Shown here: positions 36,728 to 46,500 of the stretch, one piece after another | How positions within the stretch are numbered: position 1 is the first letter of the stretch | Layout of the letters: each line of letters starts with the position of its first letter | Source of the DNA: Candidatus Woesearchaeota archaeon | GTDB lineage: Archaea > Nanobdellota > Nanobdellia > Woesearchaeales > UBA9642 | DNA: 64,000 nucleotides | Direction of reading: 5' to 3' | NCBI GenBank assembly: GCA_003599145.1 | Contig: QZIT01000005.1 | Span: 384,330 to 448,329, forward strand | The notes under the pieces: model-generated | Seen by the model: the letters and a program-made list of their open reading frames with translations, nothing else | What the model was told of the DNA's origin: nothing | Databases searched by the model: none | Position numbers and translations under genes: made by a program

Positions 36728-37992
36728 TGAAGAAAAAATGGATGATGGCTATTTTCATAGTGGTAGCTATGGCTGTGATGATAGACCAAGTTGCTGCCTT
36801 AGGTGTTGCTCCAAGCAGAGACTTAATTGATTTCTCTCCTGGACAAAAGACACTTACTGCCAGGATAATCAATAACGACCATAAAGATATGCGCATTGCC
36901 CTGTATCCAAAAGGGGATTTAGAGCAATATGTACAGATTGACAATCCTATTATTACGGTAAAGGCAGATGAATCAGAAAAATCATTCACCTATACTATTA
37001 ATTTGCCCGATAAACTAGAACCAGGAACGCAAAAAGTGGGAATTATTTTAGTTGAACTTCCTGAAACGTTTGTTGAAAGCGATGATAACTTATTAGTAAG
37101 CGATGAAAATGCCATTTTATTTGCAAACAAGAAAAAAGACGCCCTTATCAGCGCAACCACTGCAGTCATTTATCAATTAGGTGTAAGAGTTCCTTATCCT
37201 GATACCTATATTGAAAGCGGCCTGTATGTAACAGAAGGCAAGATAGGAGATCTATTTACTTTCACTATTCCTTTGGTTAATAGAGGTGAAAAAGCAACAA
37301 GTGTGTATGCAGATATTGTGATAAAAGGCCCAACGAATGAAGAAATTGCCAGATTCAAAACAGAAACCATAACTCTTGAAGGATTAAAAGAAGGAAAATT
37401 GCAGTACAGCTGGAAGGCAGATGTAAACCAAGGTTCTTACATTGCAGAAGCAGTGGTGCATTACAATGGAAAAGTCATTGAATTAAACAAAAAATTCGGA
37501 GTGGGAAATCTTTTCATAGAAATCCAAGACTTAAAAGTGGACAGCTTTAAATTAGGTGGCATAGCTAAATTTGATGTGTATCTGAAAAACCAGTGGAATG
37601 AACCTATCAAAGACGTTTATGGCGAATTAAAAGTGCTTGATAAAGATGGCAATAGCATTAATAGCTTTAAAACCTTGAGTACAGATATTCCAAGCTATGG
37701 AGATGCAACGATTAACGGCTATTGGGATACCACAGGAGTAGATGTAGGCAGCTATGATGTCAGAGTTATCTTAAATTACGCAGGCAAAACATCTGAAAAG
37801 CTTTTCCAGACAGTTGTTGGCATAGATAAAATACAAGTAGGCAGTACAACAGGAAAAGTTACTGGAGATAAAGGAGGAGGAAGCAACATATCCTTGCTGA
37901 TTATTTTAATTGCTGTTTTGATTGCTATCAATATAGGCTGGTTTGTATTCTTCAGAAAAAGAATGAAAAAGCCTCCTGTAAGCACTGGTTAA
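36727..37992 (+). CDS. Secreted/membrane protein with Ig-like (COG1470/DUF916-like) domains and C-terminal TM anchor
   Basis: N-terminal signal, GVAPSRDLIDFSPGQKTLTARIINND..., C-terminal SLLIILIAVLIAINIGWFVFFRKRMKK. Start ambiguous (36721 ATG or the next in-frame ATG at 36727). Confidence 0.85.
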   Translation: MKKKWMMAIFIVVAMAVMIDQVAALGVAPSRDLIDFSPGQKTLTARIINNDHKDMRIALYPKGDLEQYVQIDNPIITVKADESEKSFTYTINLPDKLEPGTQKVGIILVELPETFVESDDNLLVSDENAILFANKKKDALISATTAVIYQLGVRVPYPDTYIESGLYVTEGKIGDLFTFTIPLVNRGEKATSVYADIVIKGPTNEEIARFKTETITLEGLKEGKLQYSWKADVNQGSYIAEAVVHYNGKVIELNKKFGVGNLFIEIQDLKVDSFKLGGIAKFDVYLKNQWNEPIKDVYGELKVLDKDGNSINSFKTLSTDIPSYGDATINGYWDTTGVDVGSYDVRVILNYAGKTSEKLFQTVVGIDKIQVGSTTGKVTGDKGGGSNISLLIILIAVLIAINIGWFVFFRKRMKKPPVSTG

Positions 37993-38040
37993 TGAAAAAA
38001 GAGAAAACTTTATATAGGACTATGTTCAGTATTTTGTACT

Positions 38041-38301
38041 ATGGGTGCAGAGGAGACTATAGACAGAAAGGTCGAAAAGCCAGATCTTTCTCAGAAAACT
38101 ATTGTAGTATTAGTTGTGCTTACCATATTAATCTCTATCTTAGGAACCTTAAGCGTCATGTATGAATATGGCAGCATCAAGGTAACTACCCAAACAGAAC
38201 CAAAAACAAGCCAAGCGAGCGTCAAATTAAATATCATCAGCCCTGAAGAGTTACAGCCAAAAACTTCAACAGGGCAAGTCATATTGGAAATAAAAAAATA
38301 A
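38041..38301 (+). CDS. Small single-TM protein sharing the N-terminal TM signature of the two downstream paralogs
   Basis: VVLVVLTILISILGTLSVMYEYGSIK ... STGQVILEIKK; TATA about 40 bp upstream. Confidence 0.75.
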   Translation: MGAEETIDRKVEKPDLSQKTIVVLVVLTILISILGTLSVMYEYGSIKVTTQTEPKTSQASVKLNIISPEELQPKTSTGQVILEIKK

Positions 38302-38311
38302 AGGTGATTAC

Positions 38312-38965
38312 ATGGATATCTCAAACAAAACTCTTGCATTATTTTTGGTAGCGGCAATCATTGTTTCCATAGCAGGAACATTTATCAGCCTGCAGAAAAT
38401 AGGAAAATTTGAGCAAGCAAGCATCACAGGCTATGCTACAAACTATACAGGAAACGTTACGCTTGAAATTTCTAAAAACGCATCGTTGATTTTCACGATA
38501 AGCAGCATAAACTGGGGAACAGGCAGTGTTGCAGGAGGTTCTTATTGTGAATTATGGACAAACGGTTCTGGATTTAACTCAGCAGGATGCATAGGCTTCA
38601 GCACCATTCCCAGCACATCGTCATTAGTTATTGAAAACGATGGACAAGTACACTTAAACGTTACCATGAACTCCTCGGTAAATGAAACAGGATTCTTCGG
38701 TTCCTACATTGCTGCACATAAACTGCAATGGCAGGTTTTAGAAAATGAAACCAACAGTTGCTTCGGAGGAACAGTAAGCCCATCAGCTTTTACCAATGTT
38801 TCTGTAGCGTCAATGGCATCAGCGGCGATTGTTTGCGATTACCTCAACTTTACTGATAGCAAAGACTCCCTTTTAGTTAATGTCTTTGTGAACTTTACTG
38901 ATTTGACGTCTCAAGGTCAGAAAAATGCGACCTTTATAGCATTGGGAACGCAAATAGGAACGTAA
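38312..38965 (+). CDS. Secreted all-beta protein, TasA/camelysin-like candidate subunit (paralog 1)
   Basis: N-terminal TM ALFLVAAIIVSIAGTFISLQKIG, then ITGYATNYTGNVTLEI, INWGTGSV, IENDGQVHLNVTMNSS, GQKNATFIALGTQ; SD-like GGTGA before ATG. Confidence 0.75.
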   Translation: MDISNKTLALFLVAAIIVSIAGTFISLQKIGKFEQASITGYATNYTGNVTLEISKNASLIFTISSINWGTGSVAGGSYCELWTNGSGFNSAGCIGFSTIPSTSSLVIENDGQVHLNVTMNSSVNETGFFGSYIAAHKLQWQVLENETNSCFGGTVSPSAFTNVSVASMASAAIVCDYLNFTDSKDSLLVNVFVNFTDLTSQGQKNATFIALGTQIGT

Positions 38966-38967
38966 AC

Positions 38968-39612
38968 ATGGAAAACAAAACGCTTCTTTTTTTATTAGTT
39001 CTAACTATTGCTATTTCTCTCTTGGGAACAGCAGTGACGCTGAGTAAAGTAGGAAAAATACAACTGCAGCCATTGCAAAAAACAACAGGACTTGCCCAAA
39101 GCGATATAGGAAATGTAACTTTAAATATCCAAAAAAATGCGTCGTTGATTTTTGTCATAAACTCGGTAAACTGGAGTTCTGGAAGTGTAGATACGCTAAC
39201 AGGCTACTGCGAACTGTGGACAAATCTTTCTGGATTCAACTCTGCAGGATGCATAGGTTTTTCAACGGTAACAGAAAACCAGACATTAGTCATCGAAAAC
39301 GATGGACAAGTACACTTAAACGTTACGCTTAACTCTTCAGTCAATGCAACAGGATTTATGGGAGAAACAGGTGCCATGTTCCAATGGAAAATAAACGAAA
39401 ATGAAACCAACAGTTGCTTCGGAGGAACAGTAAGCCCAACAACATTCACCAACGTATCAGTAGCACCTGCAGCAAACATCTGTGATATGCTCAACTTTAC
39501 AGATACAAAAGACACGCTCAGGGTTGATTTGTTTGTTAACTTCACGATTAATGCTCCTCAGGGTCAAAAGAACGCAACCTTCACCGCATTAGGAACGCAA
39601 ACAGGCACATGA
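38968..39612 (+). CDS. Secreted all-beta protein, TasA/camelysin-like candidate subunit (paralog 2)
   Basis: Same architecture as 38312-38965, with tracts of exact nucleotide identity. Confidence 0.75.
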   Translation: MENKTLLFLLVLTIAISLLGTAVTLSKVGKIQLQPLQKTTGLAQSDIGNVTLNIQKNASLIFVINSVNWSSGSVDTLTGYCELWTNLSGFNSAGCIGFSTVTENQTLVIENDGQVHLNVTLNSSVNATGFMGETGAMFQWKINENETNSCFGGTVSPTTFTNVSVAPAANICDMLNFTDTKDTLRVDLFVNFTINAPQGQKNATFTALGTQTGT

Positions 39613-39615
39613 ACA

Positions 39616-40809
39616 ATGAAATATGCGCTATTTTTTTGTTTATTCTTTAGTTTAAGCAGTTTTGCGAGTGCAGTTTCCATTGCGGGAGGAAACCAGCAAG
39701 TAACCGTCAATGACGGCACAGTAAGAAGCTTTGATTACCTTATAGGCGGAGCAGATAATATAGAAAGCTACGCCAATGGAAATCTTCCTAACTTAAGCAA
39801 GTATGTTACGCTCATAGACGAAAATCAATATGGCCCTGCAAGGCCTATACAAGTCCAGCTTGATTTTTCAGAAGGCTTTAACGAAATACCTGCAGGAAGG
39901 TATACTGTTTTTGTAGGCGCAAAGGAATATCGCTCATCAACAGGAATGATAGGAGGCATTGCGGCAATACAGACAAAAATAGACATTTTAGTGCTCTATC
40001 CTGGAAAATACCTCGAATGGTCTATTGATGCCCAAAGCACTAACGTAAATGAAACTGCCAACGTTTCTTTAATTATTCACAATCTTGGAAGAGAAACCAT
40101 CAATGAAGTTTCTGGAATAATTAGAGTTTATAATCCTGATGGCATGCTGATGTCTACCGCTGCAACAGACAAAAAAAGCCTTTTGCCTGATGAATTACAC
40201 ACTATATCTGCGGGAGTTTCAACACAAGGATATGCCCCAGGCATGTACCAAGTCAACGCAACAGCGCATTATGATGAAGCACAAGATTCAAAAACAGCAG
40301 ACTTAAGAATAGGACAATTAAGAGTGTATGTTGTTGACTACACAAAAACGTTCGCTATTGATACCATCAACAAAATGGACATCATGATAGAAAGTGACTG
40401 GAGCGGAACGATTAAGGATGTCTATGCCGTCGTGAAAACTCCCAATAAGGATGTTAAAACCGCAAACATCGACCTTCCAAAATTCCAAAGAGGAACATTA
40501 GAAGCCTATTGGGATACTAAAGGATTGGGAAAAGCAGACGTCAATGCAACTATCCAACTGTTCTACAACGGCCAGCACAGCGAAGAACAAGTGATATTGT
40601 ACATCAATGAAACAGGAGAAGGCGACGTTCCTCCAAAAAAAGAAGTTAAGCTAGAACTTACCACGACAGCCATCGTTTACATTATCATCATCGTCCTTCT
40701 TATTGGCAATTTAACGTATTTTATCATAAGATACCTGAAAAGGCAGAAAAAGCCCGAGAACAATGAAGAGAAAAAACCATATGAAGAAAAGAATGAAGTT
40801 CAAAAGTAG
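39616..40809 (+). CDS. Secreted Ig-like protein with C-terminal TM, paralog of 36727-37992
   Basis: Shares the LEAYWDTKGL / INGYWDTTGV block and the Ig-like layout with the upstream protein; C-terminal TTAIVYIIIIVLLIGNLTYFIIRYLKRQKK. Confidence 0.8.
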   Translation: MKYALFFCLFFSLSSFASAVSIAGGNQQVTVNDGTVRSFDYLIGGADNIESYANGNLPNLSKYVTLIDENQYGPARPIQVQLDFSEGFNEIPAGRYTVFVGAKEYRSSTGMIGGIAAIQTKIDILVLYPGKYLEWSIDAQSTNVNETANVSLIIHNLGRETINEVSGIIRVYNPDGMLMSTAATDKKSLLPDELHTISAGVSTQGYAPGMYQVNATAHYDEAQDSKTADLRIGQLRVYVVDYTKTFAIDTINKMDIMIESDWSGTIKDVYAVVKTPNKDVKTANIDLPKFQRGTLEAYWDTKGLGKADVNATIQLFYNGQHSEEQVILYINETGEGDVPPKKEVKLELTTTAIVYIIIIVLLIGNLTYFIIRYLKRQKKPENNEEKKPYEEKNEVQK

Positions 40810-41221
40810 CTTTATCAGCATACTCATCTTAGTCGTACTCCTTACCGTCATTCTCACCATAGGCATTTACCAGTACATAGTCATAGATTACAAAGAAGTA
40901 AAAACAGGAATCATAGTCAATGCTGACTTAAGGGCAGGATTTGGCATCATGAAAGGCAATGACTTTCTCTACTTTGGTTCTATGTACAGAGGGGGAATGG
41001 TTGAACAAAAGGTTGATCTGAAAAGTGATTACCGAGCCTGGGTAAAAATAAAAATAGAAGGAAACATCAGTGATTTTGTAAGCGTCTCTGAAAACAATTT
41101 CATTCTTGAACCCTATCAGCAGAAAGAAATAACCTTTACTGCAAGCATTCCTGAAACTGCAATCCCTGGAAATTATACGGGAGACATACGATTTTATTTT
41201 CTAAAGCCAATCTTTTCCTGA
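40763..41221 (+). CDS. Single-TM protein with one Ig-like ectodomain
   Basis: TM FISILILVVLLTVILTIGIYQYIVI; LEPYQQKEITFTASIPETAIPGNYTGDIRFYF; overlaps the upstream CDS by 47 nt. Confidence 0.8.
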   Translation: MKRKNHMKKRMKFKSSFISILILVVLLTVILTIGIYQYIVIDYKEVKTGIIVNADLRAGFGIMKGNDFLYFGSMYRGGMVEQKVDLKSDYRAWVKIKIEGNISDFVSVSENNFILEPYQQKEITFTASIPETAIPGNYTGDIRFYFLKPIFS

Positions 41222-41260
41222 AGGCAATACATTTATAAACCAGAAAAACTATAAAAAAAT

Positions 41261-43201
41261 ATGAAAAGTAACAGGGTGCTTTCCTTTTTTATCATTCTTT
41301 TTTTACTCTTTACGCTTCTTCAACAGCTGTACCTCTTTCAAAAGGCAGGAGAGCTGACCCCCAGAGAAGTATTGCCTATTTCAGGAAAAGCAGGAACTGC
41401 CGTAGTCAACCTTTGCATCAACAATCCTCCTTTTTTCAACAATACCTGCCCAGCAAATGCAACCCAAAATCAAGCGTATTTCTGCAAACTGAATGGAACA
41501 GATGCAAACAACAACTCCTTGATTTTTTCTTCAGAAAACATCACCAGTCTTATGCTTTTCAATATCACGCCCAATGGAACCATATCGTTCACTCCAAATA
41601 ACAGCTTTGTAGGAAATCATTCCATGAATATTTCCCTGAACGACCAGTTAAGCTGCAGCAACAGCATTTACGCAAGCGTTTTCAACATAACCGTTACCGA
41701 TGTTAACGACCCTCCTTATTTGGAAACAAATATTCCTGACCAAGAATGGGATTACGGCATAACGCTGTTTGCATTTTTCCTTGATGATTACTTTAACGAC
41801 CCTGATGGAGATGCACTGATGTATACGGTTATTGGAAATTCCGCCATCAACGTAAGCATCGATTCAATAACAAGCCAGGTGGCATTAACCGCTGCAGAGT
41901 GCACAGAAGAGTATGTTATCTTTACCGCTATTGAACGATACACCAACGAAACGTACACTGCAAACAGCAATTTTGTGCTGTTAAAGGCAAATTGCCCGAC
42001 AGAAGGCAGTGATGGCGGTGATGAAGGAGGAGGAGGTGCAGGTGGAGGAGGAGGAATTGAAAGAACCTGCGAACCAGATTGGCAGTGCACAGGCTGGAGC
42101 GAATGCTATCCTAATGGCACAAGGTCAAGAACCTGCACTGATTGGAATGGTTGCGACGCAAACAACTATAAAAACACATTCATAGAGCCATGCGATTACC
42201 CAGAAGAGGTATGCAAGGAACAATGGGATTGCGGAGAATGGAGTGCTTGTTTTAATCTCAGTGCATCAGGAGAAGGCATACAAACAATAACCTGTACAGA
42301 CATCAACAGTTGCGGAACATTTTTGCTGCAGCCCAACCTAACCAGAAACTGCTCTGTACAGCAGCCATTGCCCAGCACATGTAATAACGGCATAAAAGAT
42401 GAAAACGAAATAGGCATTGACTGTGGAGGTGTTTGTCCTGCATGCGAAACAGATTTGGGAAACAATTATGCGTGGATAACCTATGCCCTGATCGTACTGA
42501 TTCTCCTCATAGCAATCATACTTATGCTCTATAAGTATTATAAAAAGGAAATCAGAGAATTTTTTATACGGCTAGGATGGTATTTGACCAAAAAGCATCC
42601 TAAGGCTGTTTTGCTGCGCGAAGAGGCAAAAAACAGATTGCTTCAGGATATTGCAGAGATGGAAAAAAATATTCCAAAAAGAGACGTGCAAAAAAGTGCA
42701 TTTTATCTCGCAGGCATAGCAAGGTATTATTTTAAAGAGGCATTGCAATTACCCTATGAATTTAAGCCAGAAGAGTTTTCTGAAAAGCTTAAAAAAACCA
42801 AAATAGACGAGCTGTTGAAGAGAATATTCAATGAATATCACAGCCTTACCTATCAGGTTGAATTTGGAAAGTATAAAGTGTTGCCGTATGAACTGCTTGT
42901 TCTCTTGGATGAGCTTCGCCTGTTGATTTTCCAGACGAGCAACACCACAAAGGCAGATGGAGAGCAGCAAATTAAAAATAGGAAGACTGTTTCCCTGCAA
43001 AAAATAGATGGGGTTTTTACCGGAATATCCAACGCCATGCTTGCCGTGCAGTTTTCAGAAATTGCGTTTGCAAAAAAAACCTATGTGCAGTTAATAAACC
43101 CTTTCGAGTCATTAAAGCTGAGCGAGCAGGAAAGGGCATACAGACACATCACCCGCTTGAACGACGAGATAAGGTATGTCTCAGGGTTTACACCGTCATA
43201 A
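41261..43201 (+). CDS. Membrane protein: cadherin-like + TSP1-like ectodomain, Gly linker, TM, cytosolic helical tail
   Basis: CEPDWQCTGWSECYPNGTRSRTCTD and CKEQWDCGEWSACF TSP1-like repeats; GGDEGGGGAGGGGG linker; TM YALIVLILLIAIILMLY. Confidence 0.88.
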   Translation: MKSNRVLSFFIILFLLFTLLQQLYLFQKAGELTPREVLPISGKAGTAVVNLCINNPPFFNNTCPANATQNQAYFCKLNGTDANNNSLIFSSENITSLMLFNITPNGTISFTPNNSFVGNHSMNISLNDQLSCSNSIYASVFNITVTDVNDPPYLETNIPDQEWDYGITLFAFFLDDYFNDPDGDALMYTVIGNSAINVSIDSITSQVALTAAECTEEYVIFTAIERYTNETYTANSNFVLLKANCPTEGSDGGDEGGGGAGGGGGIERTCEPDWQCTGWSECYPNGTRSRTCTDWNGCDANNYKNTFIEPCDYPEEVCKEQWDCGEWSACFNLSASGEGIQTITCTDINSCGTFLLQPNLTRNCSVQQPLPSTCNNGIKDENEIGIDCGGVCPACETDLGNNYAWITYALIVLILLIAIILMLYKYYKKEIREFFIRLGWYLTKKHPKAVLLREEAKNRLLQDIAEMEKNIPKRDVQKSAFYLAGIARYYFKEALQLPYEFKPEEFSEKLKKTKIDELLKRIFNEYHSLTYQVEFGKYKVLPYELLVLLDELRLLIFQTSNTTKADGEQQIKNRKTVSLQKIDGVFTGISNAMLAVQFSEIAFAKKTYVQLINPFESLKLSEQERAYRHITRLNDEIRYVSGFTPS

Positions 43202-43259
43202 GCATTTTCTCCGCTTTTCCAGAACAGCCGTCAGATGAAATAGCAACATTTATAAATCA

Positions 43260-43302
43260 TAAGTTACGTAAATAACATCACTAAGTAAAGTTAGCTAAGT
43301 TA
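43260..43302 (+). promoter_or_regulatory. Candidate RHH operator: three TAAGTWA repeats plus TTACGTAA/TTAGCTAA palindromes
   Basis: TAAGTTA 43260, TAAGTAA 43282, TAAGTTA 43296, downstream of a TATA (TTTATAAAT). Confidence 0.55.
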
Positions 43303-43317
43303 TTACTCCGGATTGCC

Positions 43318-43452
43318 ATGGTCAACATTAATATCGCCATTCCTGAAGATTTGCATAAAAAGCTCAAGCTTGCTTCTGTTATGAAAAATACCACGCTCAA
43401 AGAGCTCATCATCCAAATTCTCGAAGAAAAAACCAGAAACAAAGGTGCCTAA
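43318..43452 (+). CDS. Ribbon-helix-helix (Arc/MetJ-like) DNA-binding protein 1
   Basis: MVNINIAIPEDLHKKLKLASVMKNTTLKELIIQILEEKTRNKGA* (hand-translated; below the track cutoff). Confidence 0.85.
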   Translation: MVNINIAIPEDLHKKLKLASVMKNTTLKELIIQILEEKTRNKGA

Positions 43453-43574
43453 TGGTCAATATCAATATCGCTATTCCTGATGAACTGCACAAAAAAATAA
43501 AGCTTGAAGCAGTGAAAAAAGAAACAACGCTCAAAGAGCTCATCATCAAATATCTCGAGGAAAAAGCAAGATGA
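43452..43574 (+). CDS. Ribbon-helix-helix (Arc/MetJ-like) DNA-binding protein 2
   Basis: MVNINIAIPDELHKKIKLEAVKKETTLKELIIKYLEEKAR*; TAATG overlap with RHH1 and ATGA overlap with the next gene. Confidence 0.85.
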   Translation: MVNINIAIPDELHKKIKLEAVKKETTLKELIIKYLEEKAR

Positions 43575-46500
43575 AAGCAAAACTTGGTTTGTATGCAGTA
43601 CTCACCATTGTTCTTGTAGTGTTCGGTCTGTCTATAAGCTTTCAGACGAATGTCAGCATACAAAACACAACCACAAGCAACTACATAGTGTGCACGTGGA
43701 ACGCAACTGCAGATGCCACGCAAATCAACGTTACCTGGTATAATAACACGGCACAATATAAAAATGAAAGTCTTGCTGGAACAGCAACAAATTCATTGAT
43801 AGACCCCCTGATTCATAAAAAAGGAGAAACGTGGAACTGCACGGTAACATTATGGAATGGCAGTGTTGCCGTTACGCAGTCTGCGCAAACAGTCATCAAA
43901 AATGCAGGGCCAGATGATTTATCGATCATCAATGCAACAGGAAGCGACATAGGAAACCAAACTAATGTTTCTGAGGACACTGCATACACGTTTACCGTGA
44001 ATACAACAGACGATGACGGCGACGGCATCAGCTACGGAATTTTAGCATCAACCTTGCCATCAGGAGCATCTATAGATGATGTTACGGGAATCTTTAGCTG
44101 GACGCCAACGCAAGCGCAGAACGGAAGCAACAACGTAACCTTTCAGGCGACAGACGATGACGGCACCGACCCCATCACCAGGAACAAGAAAGTGAACTTT
44201 TTTGTAGTTGAAGTGAACGACAATCCTTATTTTAATCCTGCGCTGCAAAGCCAGAATGCAACAGAAGGAACCAATTTCACCTACAGCATCACTGCTGCCG
44301 ATGAAGAGAGCAACTACCCTATCAGCTTTGCGCTAACGGTAAATCCTGCAAACAGCTACATCATCATCGCAAATACCAGCAACACGACTGCACAAATAAC
44401 CTTCAACAGAACAGGCAACGCCCCTGTCTTCAGCGATGTAGGAGCATGGACTGTAACCGTAAATATCACCGACACGCAGAACGGAAGCAACAGCTCATCA
44501 TTTACGCTAACGGTGTCCACGATTAACCACGCACCGAATTTAACATTTATCGACAATCAAACAGGAACGCAAGGACAGCCATTCTATTTTTACATAAACG
44601 CAACAGACCAGGATAATAACACGCTCAATTTTTCCATCAATGTTTCATACTATAACATAACGCTTATCGAAACCAACGGAAGCAACGCAAGTGCCATTAT
44701 TAACGTTACAAACCTTACCAACGACCATGTCGTGAACAGGTATGTAAACATCACCGTTACTGACGGCTCTTTGACGGACTCTCAGGAAGTCTTTTTGAAC
44801 ATCACCAATACCAACGACGCTCCGATTATTTATAACATCAGCCAGTATGCAACCAACACCCTGCCATCAATCAACAGCAACATGAAAAATCTGACAGCCT
44901 ACACAGGCATTGCCTTTAGTTATCGGGTCAATGGAACTGACCCTGACATGCTAACCTATGCAGGAGATAACATCACCTTCTCAAGCAACAATTCAAATTT
45001 TGACATCAACACAACATCAGGAATCATCAATTTCACCAAGAATGAAAGTTCTGTTGGAACATATGCAATCCTCATAACCGTTACTGATCTCGCGGGCTTG
45101 AATTACAGCGAACTGGTGAATCTGACCATCATCAACAACACGGTTCCTTACTTTAACCACACCATCTCCAATATAACTTGCTATGAAGATGCCGTCTGTT
45201 ACTACGATTTTAACGGCACAGATAATGACCCTAACGATTCAGTAAGCTATGAGGATAATAGCTCGTTGTTTTCCATTCATGCTGTTTCCGGCATAGTCAA
45301 CTTCACGCCTTTGCAAGCTGTTGTTCAGGAAAGTCCCTATGATATTTTGATAACGCTGAATGATACTCGCGGAGCATCAAATAGCAGCATCTGGTATTTG
45401 CAAATCAACAACACCAATGATGTTCCTGTTCTTGATAGTTTCACCTTGCCGTTGATGGTTGTTAATCACTCAGTATACCTGCAAATCAACGCAACAGATG
45501 AAGATGAAGATCTTCCTTTAGCATTGCAGTATGACAGTTTAGCGTTTTCTTCTTACAATGTAACCCCCACAGTGGTCTTTAATATTTCGCCAACTGGCTT
45601 GATTAACTTTACCCCTAACACAAGCCATGTTGGCAACCACTCCTATAATATTACAGTTGCTGACACGCAAGGAGCATATGCAAGCGTAGTCGTCAATTTT
45701 ACCGTCTACAACCAAACGATTGCTCCCAACATCACAGACATCTATCCTTATGGAGCTCCCCTTAGTGCAATAACGGTTTTTGCATGGTCAAATACATCGA
45801 ATTTCCCAAACATGAACACGCTCATCAATGCATCGGAAAATATGAACATCACCTTTAACCATTCGACAACCGATGATACTGCTGCTGCAAATCTGACGTA
45901 CCAGTGGTATTATGATGATATCCAGATAACCAACAGCTCACTGCTTTTGGAAAGCAACCACACCTTGCAATACTATTTCAATTATGCTTCATCAGGCAAT
46001 AGAAGAATCAAACTTACGGTTTTCGATGATAGGTATGAAAATAGCAGCTTCACCTGGAATGTTACGGTAAACAACACCAACAGAGCTCCTGTTTTATACA
46101 ATTACTTAACCAATTTAAGTGTGGACCAGACATCTACCTTTAATAATTACTTCAGCTTTTATGACTCCCAAACCAAATTTTTAGACCCTGATGACGACGT
46201 CAATGGCAACGGCATACTGGACAGCAATGAAACATCCAGCTTGACGATAACGGTGTATCCCTCCTGCACCAAGGCAACGCTTGCTGTTTCAGGAAACCAT
46301 TTAACGGTAACGCCTGAAGAAGTTGGCATGTGCCTTATTTATGCCAATGCAACAGACGGAGAATTTGTCACCACCAGCGCCTTGACTATGATCAACATCA
46401 CCAATGTTCCTGAACAGGAAACTCAAACAACAAGTAGCAGTGGTGGGGGAGGAAGTTCAACGCAAACCGTAACCGTTCCTATTCCTGAAGAAGTTGAAAT

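Noticed and set aside
42009-42060. GGAGGAGGAGG run considered as a regulatory or G-quadruplex element
   Set aside because: Encodes a simple Gly/Asp linker (GGDEGGGGAGGGGG) between ectodomain modules; similar linker at 46440; no additional signal.
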